This document shows, piece by piece, positions 32,323-41,559 of a stretch of DNA of 64,000 nt; within the stretch, counting starts at the first letter, position 1; every line of letters begins with the position of its first letter. Both the position numbers and the translations under genes were made by a program. The notes beneath the pieces are model-generated. The model worked only from the letters and a program-made list of their open reading frames with translations, did not search any database and was not told the origin of the DNA. Origin of the DNA: Chiua virens (lineage: Eukaryota; Basidiomycota; Agaricomycetes; Boletales; Boletaceae); the NCBI GenBank assembly GCA_019787685.1, contig JAHNUO010000009.1, forward strand, positions 1,054,001-1,118,000, read 5' to 3'.

Positions 32323-33307
32323 CAGTGCTTCGCATAAGTATTGGCACTCGTGACTTGGAAAAACATAACACAACAATGAGGGACTTAGTCGAATTTCTAC
32401 CACTGTACTTATACTAGTACCATAGATCCTATGATGCCCAACCACAAAATATCCCCTGATCTTAAATTTGCTGCACTTCGACTCTATCAACATGAACTTC
32501 TACCCTTCCTGGACATCCTTGATTGCCTTGGTCTCTCTTGGCACACATTCTATCATGTCCAGAAGCTCTTGCATGGAACTGGTGATGTGGTCAAGCCACA
32601 CAGTGCATTCTATGGCTGACCATGAGCAATCAACAGAGAAGACCTTGAATACTTGATTGCACTTGTGCAACACAGGCCAAACTGGTTTCTAGATGAGCTC
32701 ACAAGCCTGATGGAATCCAATTGATTTATCGCTGTACACTATATCACCATCTACCGCCAACTCTCTCATGCCAACATCTCTCTCAAAAAGCTTCGAAAAG
32801 TTGCCATGGAATGCAATGAAGACCTACGTGCAGATTTCATGCAAATTGCAAGGTTGTATGTGACTCTGATAGTCGGCTCCTGGCCAGGAGTGGCCTTCCG
32901 CTCTGAAGTGATAGTAGCTGAAGCTTTGATAACCCAAGCTGATAAGCATACAGGAAGCTGAATATATGCATACCTTCCTTCATCTTTTTGCCCTTTTGAG
33001 GGGCATCTGAATGAGCAGTACACAATGGGGACATTCTGTCCAGTTCACAGTCAATTCTATCATTGTGTGCCTGTGTTGCGATAATCATGCCAGAATCATT
33101 GTAGATATTGTTGAAAGGGGTTAATAAGTGGCTCAGAGGATCATTGACCTCGGTGTCAGAGTCAACAAGTTCAGCACTCTTGTATTGTTTCTTTGTAGAC
33201 ATGATGGTGAGGTATGCACAAGTACAGCAGTAGAAATTCAACTAAGTCCCTCATTGTTGTGTTATGTTTTTCCAAGTCGTAAGTGCCAATACTTATGCAA
33301 AGTGCTA
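32323..33307 (+). mobile_element. Internally rearranged Tc1-like element (985 bp), family 4
   Basis: The terminal inverted repeats are about 75 bp, CAGTGCTTCGCATAAGTATT at the left and its near-complement at the right (33230-33307), flanked by TA. The arms are almost identical over 'cataacacaacaatgaggga' and differ mainly at former CpG sites. It is too short to be autonomous. The transposase N-terminus lies in the left half, and the right half (32870-33225) is unrelated to any transposase I recognise. Confidence 0.9.
32431..32870 (+). pseudogene. Tc1-like transposase, N-terminal DNA-binding part only
   Basis: The frame starts 'MMPNHKISPDLKFAALRLYQ'. It continues past one stop into 'NREDLEYLIALVQHRPNWFL' and 'VHYITIYRQLSHANISLKKL', and ends 'VAMECNEDLRADFMQIA'. 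This is the bipartite helix-turn-helix domain of fungal Tc1-like transposases. The sequence then breaks off just where the DDE catalytic domain should begin, so no catalytic residue is present. As in other non-autonomous derivatives, mobility would need a related enzyme in trans. Confidence 0.82.
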
Positions 33308-33479
33308 TAATATTAGAATTAGAAATGTACATACTCTATGTATAATAGTGCAATGGAATAATTAGTGTAGTACATTGGCAATCATGAGAATAAGAGGGCA
33401 GATTGTAATCCTATACTTTTAGTGCATTTTCTATACAGTCTGTGCAGTGCTGTACATGTACTGTACAGAGGGGGACCTG
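33308..33479. other. Unassigned spacer with CTGTACAG-type words
   Basis: 'agtctgtgcagtgctgtaca' (33437-33456) and similar words recur on the far side of the gypsy element (41330-41370). This suggests the gypsy element split a short repetitive or palindromic stretch. Confidence 0.5.
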
Positions 33480-33484
33480 GCTGT
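33480..33484. repeat. Gypsy target-site duplication, left copy (GCTGT)
   Basis: GCTGT here and at 41313-41317 immediately flank the two LTRs. Confidence 0.95.
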
Positions 33485-34265
33485 TGTTACGGTAGTTCCG
33501 GGTAGGACCTAACGTAGCCGCAAAAGCGCCAAGTACCAAGTGGCTGCGATAACTCAAACAACCACCACTTGATACGTGGTGCGCTGAAGAGTTGAACAAG
33601 GGTTTCTGGTCAGCGGATTGCTACCAGAGAGACGAGTGAGAACTCAGGCGTTGCTGAGAGTTGTCCGGTTGGGAATCTATACCCGAGGGACGGTCAAGGG
33701 CCTAGGGTTGATTACCCTAGTCGAGTGGTCGAGGGACGACGGAAGAAGTCCCTGGTCGAGTGGTTGACTGCGGAGAGTCCGAGTGTAAAGGGACTAGGAG
33801 TAGTCCGGTCGAGTGGTCACAGGCGCTGTGGCGAGTGGAGCAGTGATACTCAGCTAGTATTGCGGAGATCAAGACTGAGGTACAGGAGTATCGCTGCGAG
33901 GTATTTATACTACGAGAACTGCGCACGGACCAAGTAACTAAAAGGGGAAGGCCAGAAGAGCGGAAGAGCGAAAGGGCCAAAAGGAGTGCGCAGTAATCAA
34001 AAAGGGAATCGTACGATGCGATGGCAGCAGACGATGACGAAGATGAAATGACAAATGCGAAGCCATCGGATGATGACGAGAATTGAATGAGTAAGTGCGA
34101 TGCCATCGGATGATGACGAGAATAGAAGAACGTAAGCATCCGGGTAAGGCCGGTGCTGAGTTACAAAGTAGAAAAGGAGAACGCGTACGGATGAACGTAC
34201 GAGGATACCTAGGTATCGAGTATAGTGAAGGAGTACAAGTGAAACAAAAGAAAGAAATTGTAACA
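33485..34265 (-). repeat. 3' LTR of the chromodomain Ty3/gypsy element (781 bp)
   Basis: It begins TGTTACGGTAGTTCC and ends ATTGTAACA (plus-strand view). Only about three differences from the other LTR at 40532-41312 were found by eye, all transitions. It is rich in CpG. Internal short duplication: the block 'gccatcggatgatgacgaga' occurs twice (34062 and 34102). Frames on both strands inside the LTR (for example 33717-34139) are duplicated in the other LTR and are not treated as genes. Confidence 0.97.
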
Positions 34266-34307
34266 TTACCCCCGGAGTACGATCAAAGCACCAAGCGAAG
34301 ATCATCT

Positions 34308-35618
34308 CTAGAAATCGAACGCATCACGGACTGGACTGCCCGTGATATTGGCGTACCCCTCGTCGTCGATGGGGTCATCACATGGGGAGACCGAGCGTCG
34401 GTCAGGAGACACGGAACGCTGTCGCGCATGGCGGCGGGCTCGTTGAGGTGGGGGTACAGGGAGTACGGAGCGGCCGTTGCGGCGTGACGAAGAAGACGAG
34501 TTCGTCGAAGAGGACGACGTGGAGGGAATGGCGGGGCGCGGGGAGCGTCGGGTCCAAGTGTTTCCGGCGGCCACGGGAGTAAGCCGGTTGGCAAGGGGGA
34601 TGCGAGCGCGTACCCGAGGAGGTCGTCCGGGGCAGCGGGACTGGATATGTCCAGGGGCCCAGGTAAGACAGATGGGGCACTGGTACATGGGGCATTCAAC
34701 CCGGACGTGGCCGAGCTTTCTACATTCGAAGCAGGCTTCGTGAAAGCGGGGGTGATCGTCGGGGAGGGAAATCTGACCGGTCCGAAACATCAGTTCGGCT
34801 TCAGCGCGGTTGCAGGCGAGCATTTCTTCTTCCGTGAAGGGGGTAGACGATGCGGAAGGAGTAGAGGAGGGGCGAGAAGGGGGAGCCATGTGGCGAGCGA
34901 GGTCCGCTTGGTAGCGGTGGAGATCTTCCAAGAATTCCCCCATCTGCATTTGGTGAAGGGTATGCTCGATGTAGGCGCGGATTCGGTCGTGGATCTGTCC
35001 GGTAACCGCGGAGAGGAGGTGAGAGTGACGATCACGACCAAGTAGGTCGGATTGGACGAAGGTGAGGCGCTCGCATTGGAGGTACGCTAGGTAAAGGGCG
35101 TTGAGCGGGGAGTTCAAGTCTAGGTGGTGCTCGATGGGGAAGGCCATCGCTGGGTCAAGGATGAGTTCGCGCATGCGGCAAAAGTACTCGGGGGTCGAAG
35201 AAGAAGAACGGATGGTGTGGGAATGGTAAGGCAGGTCTACCGCCTGGAGAGGAGAACGAACGCGACTAGGGCGCTCAGAAGAAACAGGCCATTGAGGAGG
35301 AGCTCCCCATCCTGCGGAGGCAACTGCTGAAGCAGCAGGAGAAGGGGGTCGGGTGGACTCTGTGAGGGAGGACTCGGTGGAGAGGGTGGAAGCATTGGAT
35401 GCGGGAGTGGCCGGCGGGGGAAGAGGCAAGTGAGGGATGGACGCGGTGGGAGTGAAGACGGGAACCGAGTGAATGATTTCGTTCTCGAAGTCGGGTGTCG
35501 AGCAAGAGCGGTAGGTCATAATCGCTTTTACGGAGACCGGTGGGGGAGGTCGAAGTGGAGAGCGGGGTGGTCGCGGTGGTGGGGTGGAAAGCGAACGGAC
35601 AGAGGGGAAATCCTTGGG
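34308..35618 (-). other. C-terminal extension of Pol with two zinc knuckles
   Basis: After the chromodomain the frame continues for about 435 residues: a Pro/Ser-rich linker, a probably helical middle ('LTFVQSDLLGRDRHSHLL', 'IRAYIEHTLHQMQMGEFLED', near 35060-34900), then 'CFECRKLGHVRVEC' (C-x2-C-x4-H-x4-C) and 'CPICLTWAPGHIQSRC' (C-x2-C-x6-H-x4-C) at 34733-34632. An Arg/Ser-rich tail ends the protein. Gag already supplies its own knuckle, so this is a second nucleic-acid-binding module. Textbook chromoviral Pol ends soon after the chromodomain. Confidence 0.8.
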
Positions 35619-38600
35619 ATGGGTCCGTTTATAAGCGTCGACCGTTTCCTTGGCGTTTCCTAAGTTGGACTCGGGTTCCCATGAGTCATCAGTGGCAGAA
35701 TATCCTTTCCATCGGATCAGGAACTTGCGGTTGAGCGGGTTCCGCGTGTGGCGTAAGATCCGTTCGATCTCGTATTCCTCTTCTCCAGCGATAAGGTCAG
35801 GTGGTGGTTTCGGGAAGTTCGCACCGTAGGTTTCTGTTTCGCGATAGGGCGATAACAGCGAAGCGTGGAAGACCGGGTGGATCTTCCAGGTCTTAGGGAG
35901 GCGGAGTTGATAGGTGAGCGGAGAAAGGACCTCCGTGATAGAGAAGGGTCCTTCTCGGCGAGATGCGAGTTTTGGGGAAATGAGTTCCCGTTTCAGGTTG
36001 CGGGCTTCGAGCCATACTTGGTCTCCTTTAGCAAATGGTTTAAATTTGCGGAAGGATCGGGCTTTCATGGCTTGGCGGGCGAGTTCATGTGCTGCGAGGG
36101 CTTCGTCCCGGGCTGCAGATAAGACGTCAAGGCGTTCCTTGACGGCGGGGAGGTTGGTGTCGGCGATGATCGTGGGTAGGGGACGGGGTTCGTATCCCAT
36201 CATCAAGAAGAACGGCGACTTGCCGGTGACGGAGTGAGGGCGGTGGTTGTGCGCGAATTCGGCCATAGGGAGTAGATCAGCCCATTTCTCCGGGTTGTTT
36301 TGGCAATACATGCGGAGATAGGTTTCTACTTCTTGGTTGACTCGTTCCGTCTCACCATCGGATTGGGGATGGTACGCGGTGGACAGGGAGAGGCGGTATC
36401 CGACAAGCCGGGAGAGCTCTTTTGCAAAAGCAGAAGCAAACTGCGGGCCACGATCGGATATGATCTTGTCATAGAGGCCGAATCGAGTGTAGACTTTGTG
36501 GAAAAAGAGGCAGGCAATACCTGCGGAGTCGGCGGTTTTCACTGTGGGGCAAAGAATTACCCCCTTCGTAAGGCTGTGGTCGACCACGACCATGAGAGAA
36601 TCGTAGCCCTCCGCCGATGTGGGCAGATCCGTGATAAGATCCACGGACACGTTCTGGAAGGGGCGGGAGCACGCAGAGGGAATTGGGGACAACGGAGGGG
36701 TGGTCGGGTGAGTGTTGACCTTGTGTTGCTGGCAAGCAGCGCAACCGGAGACGTAAGAGCGGACGAAGGATGCAAGACCCGGCCACCAGAATTCTGCGGC
36801 GACGAGCTGGCGAGTTTTTAAGTAGCCGGGGTGTCCGGCGGTGTGAGAATCATGGTGTCGGGCGACAATTTGTTGTCGGAGCTCGAGGTTCGGAGGAACA
36901 TAGACGCGGCCCTGGTAAGTCAGGACGCCGGCGTCATATTTCCAATCTGAGAGTCGGGCACGGAAGGAAGAGGGGAGACCACCGTTGAGGGCGTTGAGGG
37001 TGTCCAAGACCAACGGGTCGTTGGCGGACGACTTGGCAATCAAAGACTGCAGATCCAAGGTTACAAGGTTGACGAATACGTCATCCGGGAGGAGTGTGAC
37101 ATTTTCATTGTCGGAGTCGGAGGTGATATGATCCGGTCGGCGTGAGAGCGCGTCCGGACCGTCGAGGAGTTTCCCGGGGACGTGGGAGAAGGTCAAGTCG
37201 AAGTCGGCAAGGTCAAGTAGCCAACAAGCTTGTCGGCGGTTCAGGTTTTGTGGCTGACGGAAGTACGTCAGGTTCTTGTGGTCTGAGAAGACCGTGACAG
37301 GGTGTGCGCTTCCTTGGAGATGGTGGCGCCAAGCTTTGAGGGACCGGATGACTGCAAGGAGTTCTCGGTCGTAGATGTCGTAGTTCCTTTCCGCAGCGTT
37401 GAACGACTGAGAAAGGTAGGAGCAAGGTTTCCAGTCGCCGTTTGCGTCGGTCTGGAGGAGTATACCACCGGTTGCATATTTAGACGCGTCTGTGGCGATG
37501 GCGAAGGGGCGAGCGGAGTCGGGAAACCGGAGTACCAGATCTGTGGTAAAAGCCTTTTTCAGGCGGTCGAAGGCGTTGACCTGGGTTGGTCCCCAAGTCC
37601 AAGGGGCGTCTTTCTTAGTGAGATTGACGAGAGGGCGAGCGATGGTCGAGTAGTCGGGGATAAACTGACGGTAGAAGTTGGCGAAGCCCATGAACAATCG
37701 GACGTCCTTGAGCTTAGTGGGGGTTGGCCAGTCGGCAATACCAGCGACCTTGACAGGGTCCATGGCTAGTTCGCCCGGTCGGGCAATCATACCAAGGTAT
37801 TCTACTTCGGTGGTGGCGAAGTGGCATTTTTCGAGTTTCAAGTGAAGGTCGAGTTCCTTCATGCGGGCGAGAACGCGTTTGGTGCGCTCAGTGTGAGTGG
37901 CCTCGTCTTCTGAAAAGATGAGGAGATCGTCCATGTAGATGACGAGCCATCCTTCGGCGATCATATCGCGGAAAGAGTCGTTCATGAAACGTTGGAATGT
38001 CGCGGGAGAGTTGGTCAGTCCGAAGAACATGACCGTGGGTTCGAAGAGGCCGCGGTGGGTGATGAAGGCGGCTTTCCATTGGTGTCCGTCCTTGATACGA
38101 ACATTGTTGTAACCCCATCAGACATCAAACTTGGTGAACAGTTTGGCGTCTTTTAGTTTATCGACGAGGTCGGAGATAAGAGGAAGGGGGTAGGCGTCGT
38201 GAACGGTGTGTTCGTTGACGTAGCGGTAGTCTTGGCAAGGACGGAGTTTGCCATCCTTCTTTTTGACGAAGAAGAAGGGGGACGCTTGAGGGGAGTTGGA
38301 AGGGCGGATCTTGCCATTGGCAAGGTGTTCGTCGATGAAGTCGTCGGTGGCCTTGCGCTCGTCTGGGGACAAGGGGTAGACCTTTCCGACCTTGGGTACG
38401 AAGGTGTCTTTCAGATGGATTTCATGGTCACAGGATCTCGAGGGAGGCATCTGATTGAAGGGTTCCTTCGCGAATACGGATTCGAATTCCGAGTATTCCG
38501 AAGGGAGGGTGATCTTGGGTTTCTTTGCTGCGGCCGCGAGGGCGGTAGCATTGGTGAGCTTCTCGGGTTGAGTGGTCCGAACGAAGCGTTGTCCAGCGCG

Positions 38601-39155
38601 CATGATGCGGTTGACGGAGCGTTGCACGGATTGGGTCGTGAAACGATGCCCAGTTTCAGTGCCGAGGTAGTCGTAGAGTTTGCCGTCCCAGATGGGATCG
38701 ACATCAAGGTGGCGAACAGGACGGATAGGAGGTGGGTGAGCGAGTCTGGCGGAGTGTTTGGGTTCGTCTGTGGTTATGGGGGGTAGATCGGGTTCAGGGG
38801 TGGAAACGGTGATGGTTTTGGCAACCCAATCGATGATCGGATTGGTCGCTTTCAACCAAGGGAGACCGAGGATGACGTTTTCCGAACCACAGTGGATGAC
38901 GTGGAACTTGATTCGTTGGAGTACTCCGCCAAGAGCGATCTGGAGGGTGGTGGTGAATTTGATGTCACCGTTCTTGTTCATGGTTGAATCTACGTTCCTA
39001 ACCGGGATGGGTTTCGGAAGGCGATCCTTCGGGAACTTGTGTTTCTGGACGAAGTTCCAGTCAATGCAGTTGATTCCGGCCCCCGAGTCAATGAGGGCGC
39101 GGGTGTCGACGTCTTGTGAGGTAGCCGTAATGTTCAATCTAACAGGGATTTGCAT
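34308..39155 (-). CDS. pol: Pol polyprotein: protease, RT, RNase H, integrase, chromodomain, zinc-knuckle tail (one in-frame stop)
   Basis: Numbered from the methionine at 39155 (1615 residues; true translation probably enters by -1 frameshift from gag near 39238). Aspartic protease is at about 10-100 with 'LIDSGAGIN' (D23). RT is at about 240-515 with YMDD at 407-410. RNase H is at about 545-665 ('ATDASKY', 'YDRELLAV', 'FSDHKNL'). Integrase has an HHCC zinc finger near 765-810 and a catalytic triad equivalent to D839, D901 and E937 (DD35E). A GPF motif near 1068 and a chromodomain at about 1125-1175 ('YEIERILRHTR', 'FLIRWKGY', 'DSWEPESN') follow. A 430-residue tail with two zinc knuckles closes the protein. 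A single TGA (38118-38120) interrupts 'KFDV(stop)WGYNNVRI', where an Arg codon (CGA) is expected; the frame is otherwise open throughout. The chromodomain probably directs integration to modified chromatin. Confidence 0.95.
38118..38120 (-). other. In-frame TGA in the reverse transcriptase
   Basis: The minus strand reads AAG TTT GAT GTC TGA TGG GGT TAC. Related elements usually have Arg at this position, so a CGA-to-TGA transition at a CpG is the simplest explanation. It would truncate Pol before the YMDD active site. Confidence 0.9.
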
Positions 39156-39232
39156 AGATTGGGACGAAAGCTCAGCTACAAGTACATGGGTACGAGAATG
39201 GGAAGATACCGGCGTCGAATCGGTCTTCCTCC

Positions 39233-40450
39233 TTAAAAACCCGTGACCGGAGTGGTCACCTTGTTGACGCTCATAGCGTCCTCATCATCCTCCTCGACTT
39301 CTACCAGTGGGGGAACAGGTTCCGGTTTAGGAGCGGTCTTCCGTACCTTCTTGGAAGAGGAGGATGGTGGGTTTTTGTTCGAGAATGCCGTGCATGCGGA
39401 CGTTTGATGTCCAGGTTTGCGACAGCGGAAACAAAGTTTTTGCTCGAAGCATCGCTTGCGCTCTGCCTCGGTCATCTTTGGAACGTAGATGGCGTCTACG
39501 TCCATAGCGTCAGGGTCTCGCTCCTTCTTGCGAGGGGTTTGGTCGTGGTAAACGACGGCGGCGGCGGGTTTCTTGTTTCGGCGGGCGATCTCGTCGGCGC
39601 GTTCCCATTGGGTTTTGAAATGGATGGCTTGGGTATACCACTTATCGATCGTGGTAGGGACCGTGTCCATGCCTTGAATGCGCCTCATGAGGGAAGGCGG
39701 GAGCCCGGCGGCGAAGAAGTTGATAAGGACGGAGTCAGAGCCGGCGAGCCCTGCGGTGACGACCTTGTTGCGGAAGGAGGAGATATACGAGGGGACGTCC
39801 TCGTTCTTGGTGGAGCGGGTGGTGGATAACCAGGCGATTGCGTCGCCCTTGGTGTCGTGGTGTTCGAAGTCCTTTCGGAACTCCGTCTGCCAGTCGATCC
39901 AGGTCCCAAAAGATCTAGCGTTGATGGACTTGGCGCGGAACGTGTCGGCCCAAGTCAGAGCAGATCCTTCGGTCATGAAGGAGAGGGCGAAAGCCACTCG
40001 TTTGTTTTCAGTGTTGTACACATCTTCGTTGACGAAGAGGTAGGTGGCGACGTCGTTGAGCCAGGGTATGGCACGATCGTAGGAGCCGTTGAAGGCTGAG
40101 GGTTTTCCGAGGCGAAGTTCAACTGCCTTGTTAGACATGTTGGTCGAGGTGGGTGTCGTTCGTACGGGTGGCGGTACGATGGATGGGTTTGGGTTCCGGA
40201 TAGATGGTGGTCCGGGGTTCGGCCTTCGTGGGGTCGTAGGGGACGCGAAGGTGGCAAGTGCGGGGAGGTCGAGTGTTCGGTGAAGACGGTCAGCTAGTCG
40301 CTGGGTATCGTCCTCCAAGTCAAAGTTTTCGACGTTGATGTCGAAGTCTGCTTCCTGAGGTTCAGAAAGTGGGGTCGAGGGTTCAGGGTTTTCGTCAGAT
40401 AGATCCGACGTCGGGGTGTTGGTGGCTCGGAGGTTCCAAGCGGGGTTCAA
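39233..40450 (-). CDS. gag: Gag polyprotein of the Ty3/gypsy element
   Basis: An intact 405-residue frame begins about 80 nt inside the 5' LTR. It has an acidic N-terminus, then a capsid region ('KPSAFNGSYDRAIPWLNDVA', 'FALSFMTEGSALTWADTF', 'FGTWIDWQTEFRKDFEHHD', 'YISSFRNKVVTAGLAGSD'). A nucleocapsid-type knuckle 'CFRCRKPGHQTSAC' (C-x2-C-x4-H-x4-C, about residue 345-358) and a Lys/Pro-rich, acidic tail complete it. Gag packages the element RNA into particles. The stop (TAA, 39233-39235) overlaps a candidate -1 slippery site. A decayed homologue is at 58150-58770. Confidence 0.95.
   Translation of the reverse strand: MNPAWNLRATNTPTSDLSDENPEPSTPLSEPQEADFDINVENFDLEDDTQRLADRLHRTLDLPALATFASPTTPRRPNPGPPSIRNPNPSIVPPPVRTTPTSTNMSNKAVELRLGKPSAFNGSYDRAIPWLNDVATYLFVNEDVYNTENKRVAFALSFMTEGSALTWADTFRAKSINARSFGTWIDWQTEFRKDFEHHDTKGDAIAWLSTTRSTKNEDVPSYISSFRNKVVTAGLAGSDSVLINFFAAGLPPSLMRRIQGMDTVPTTIDKWYTQAIHFKTQWERADEIARRNKKPAAAVVYHDQTPRKKERDPDAMDVDAIYVPKMTEAERKRCFEQKLCFRCRKPGHQTSACTAFSNKNPPSSSSKKVRKTAPKPEPVPPLVEVEEDDEDAMSVNKVTTPVTGF
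39235..39243 (-). promoter_or_regulatory. Candidate -1 ribosomal frameshift site between gag and pol
   Basis: Gag ends ACG GGT TTT TAA. The heptamer GGGTTTT fits the X_XXY_YYZ pattern in the gag frame (G_GGT_TTT) directly before the stop. Slipping back one base gives GGG TTT TTA AGG AGG AAG, which stays open through 30 codons to the methionine at 39155 and on into the protease. The gag and pol frames differ by exactly -1. Confidence 0.75.
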
Positions 40451-40518
40451 GAGTGGACGGGTGGGAGGTCGTCCTGCAATGGTGGGCAGCTGGCTGCACG
40501 AAGGCAGGCTGTATTGGT

Positions 40519-40529
40519 AGTCTTGATCT
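40519..40529 (-). promoter_or_regulatory. Predicted self-priming primer-binding site (Tf1 type)
   Basis: Two bases inside the 5' LTR the minus strand reads AGATCAAGACT. It has no TGG start expected of a tRNA-primed site, but it is an exact 11-base complement of AGTCTTGATCT in the LTR at 40923-40913, which sits where transcription should begin. This is the geometry known from Schizosaccharomyces Tf1, whose RNA 5' end folds back to prime. Confidence 0.75.
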
Positions 40530-40531
40530 TA

Positions 40532-41312
40532 TGTTACGGTAGTTCCGGGTAGGACCTAACGTAGCCGCAAAAGCGCCAAGTACCAAGTGGCTGCGATAAC
40601 TCAAACAACCACCACTTGATACGTGGTGCGCTGAAGAGTTGAACAAGGGTTTCTGGTCAGCAGATTGCTACCAGAGAGACGAGTGAGAACTCAGGCGTTG
40701 CTGAGAGTTGTCCGGTTGGGAATCTATACCCGAGGGACGGTCAAGGGCCTAGGGTTGATTACCCTAGTCGAGTGGTCGAGGGACGACGGAAGAAGTCCCT
40801 GGTCGAGTGGTTGACTGCGGAGAGTCCGAGTGTAAAGGGACTAGGAGTAGTCCGGTCGAGTGGTCACAGGCGCTGTGGCGAGTGGAGCAGTGATACTCAG
40901 CTAGTATTGCGGAGATCAAGACTGAGGTACAGGAGTATCGCTGCGAGGTATTTATACTACGAGAACTGCGCACGGACCAAGTAACTAAAAGGGGAAGGCC
41001 AGAAGAGCGGAAGAGCGAAAGGGCCAAAAGGAGTGCGCAGTAATCAAAAAGGGAATCGTACGATGCGATGGCAGCGGACGATGATGAAGATGAAATGACA
41101 AATGCGAAGCCATCGGATGATGACGAGAATTGAATGAGTAAGTGCGATGCCATCGGATGATGACGAGAATAGAAGAACGTAAGCATCCGGGTAAGGCCGG
41201 TGCTGAGTTACAAAGTAGAAAAGGAGAACGCGTACGGATGAACGTACGAGGATACCTAGGTATCGAGTATAGTGAAGGAGTACAAGTGAAACAAAAGAAA
41301 GAAATTGTAACA
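40532..41312 (-). repeat. 5' LTR of the chromodomain Ty3/gypsy element (781 bp)
   Basis: It matches 33485-34265 with about three differences ('cagcaga/cagcgga', 'gatgacg/gatgatg', 'cagcgga/cagcaga'). It supplies the promoter for the minus-strand transcript. Confidence 0.97.
40913..40957 (-). promoter_or_regulatory. LTR promoter: TATA box and predicted transcript start
   Basis: On the minus strand GTATAAATACC (40957-40947) lies 33 bases upstream of AGTCTTGATCT (40923-40913). The same spacing and both words are kept in the old solo LTRs (for example TATAAA at 4442 and AGTCTTGATCT at 4472). The start site is inferred from this spacing and from complementarity to the primer-binding site. Confidence 0.7.
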
Positions 41313-41317
41313 GCTGT
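41313..41317. repeat. Gypsy target-site duplication, right copy (GCTGT)
   Basis: Identical to 33480-33484. Confidence 0.95.
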
Positions 41318-41426
41318 GGGACTGTGGAGTTGTACAGCTCTATACAGCACTGTACAGAGCTGTATATAGGGGGAGTGATTTACTGATGGGGGTGTGGGTG
41401 TACTCCTGGGTGCCAGTTTTGGATAT

Positions 41427-41473
41427 CCAAGGATACACCCGCACCCTTGCCAAGGGTGCGGGTGTATCCTTGG
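41427..41473. repeat. 47-bp perfect palindrome, GC-rich
   Basis: Two 23-bp arms (41427-41449 and 41451-41473), perfectly complementary around a single C, begin CCAAGGATACACCCG. The flanks ('gatgggggtgtgggtgta' at 41383-41400 and 'gtgtacacccatgcagtta' at 41508-41526) form a weaker outer inverted repeat. This makes the whole 41370-41531 segment look like a foldback or miniature element. Confidence 0.85.
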
Positions 41474-41559
41474 GTATGGGTGTGGGTGTCAGCACTGCCA
41501 CCTGGGGGTGTACACCCATGCAGTTACCTATTCACAGATCATTCAAGTGAACTTCTTGT

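Larger units (their letters stand above)
33485..41312 (-). mobile_element. Near-intact chromodomain Ty3/gypsy retrotransposon (chromovirus), 7828 bp
   Basis: It is a complete minus-strand element: two 781-bp LTRs, TATA box and predicted transcript start in the LTR, self-priming site, gag, and pol with protease, RT, RNase H, integrase and chromodomain, all within a 5-bp target duplication GCTGT. LTR identity above 99% by eye means recent insertion. The only coding lesion I can see is one in-frame TGA in the RT. Solo LTRs of the same family are at 4150, 6694 and 59858, and a decayed gag/RT scrap is at 58150-58870. Confidence 0.97.

Noticed and set aside
33717..34139. 140-codon minus-strand frames in the gypsy LTR (also at 40764-41186)
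   Set aside because: They are identical in both LTRs because the LTRs are identical; they overlap the promoter region and show no domain.
34382..40283. Plus-strand frames up to 195 codons across the gypsy element
   Set aside because: They lie opposite gag-pol, whose motifs are unmistakable. GC-rich coding DNA readily leaves the complementary strand open.
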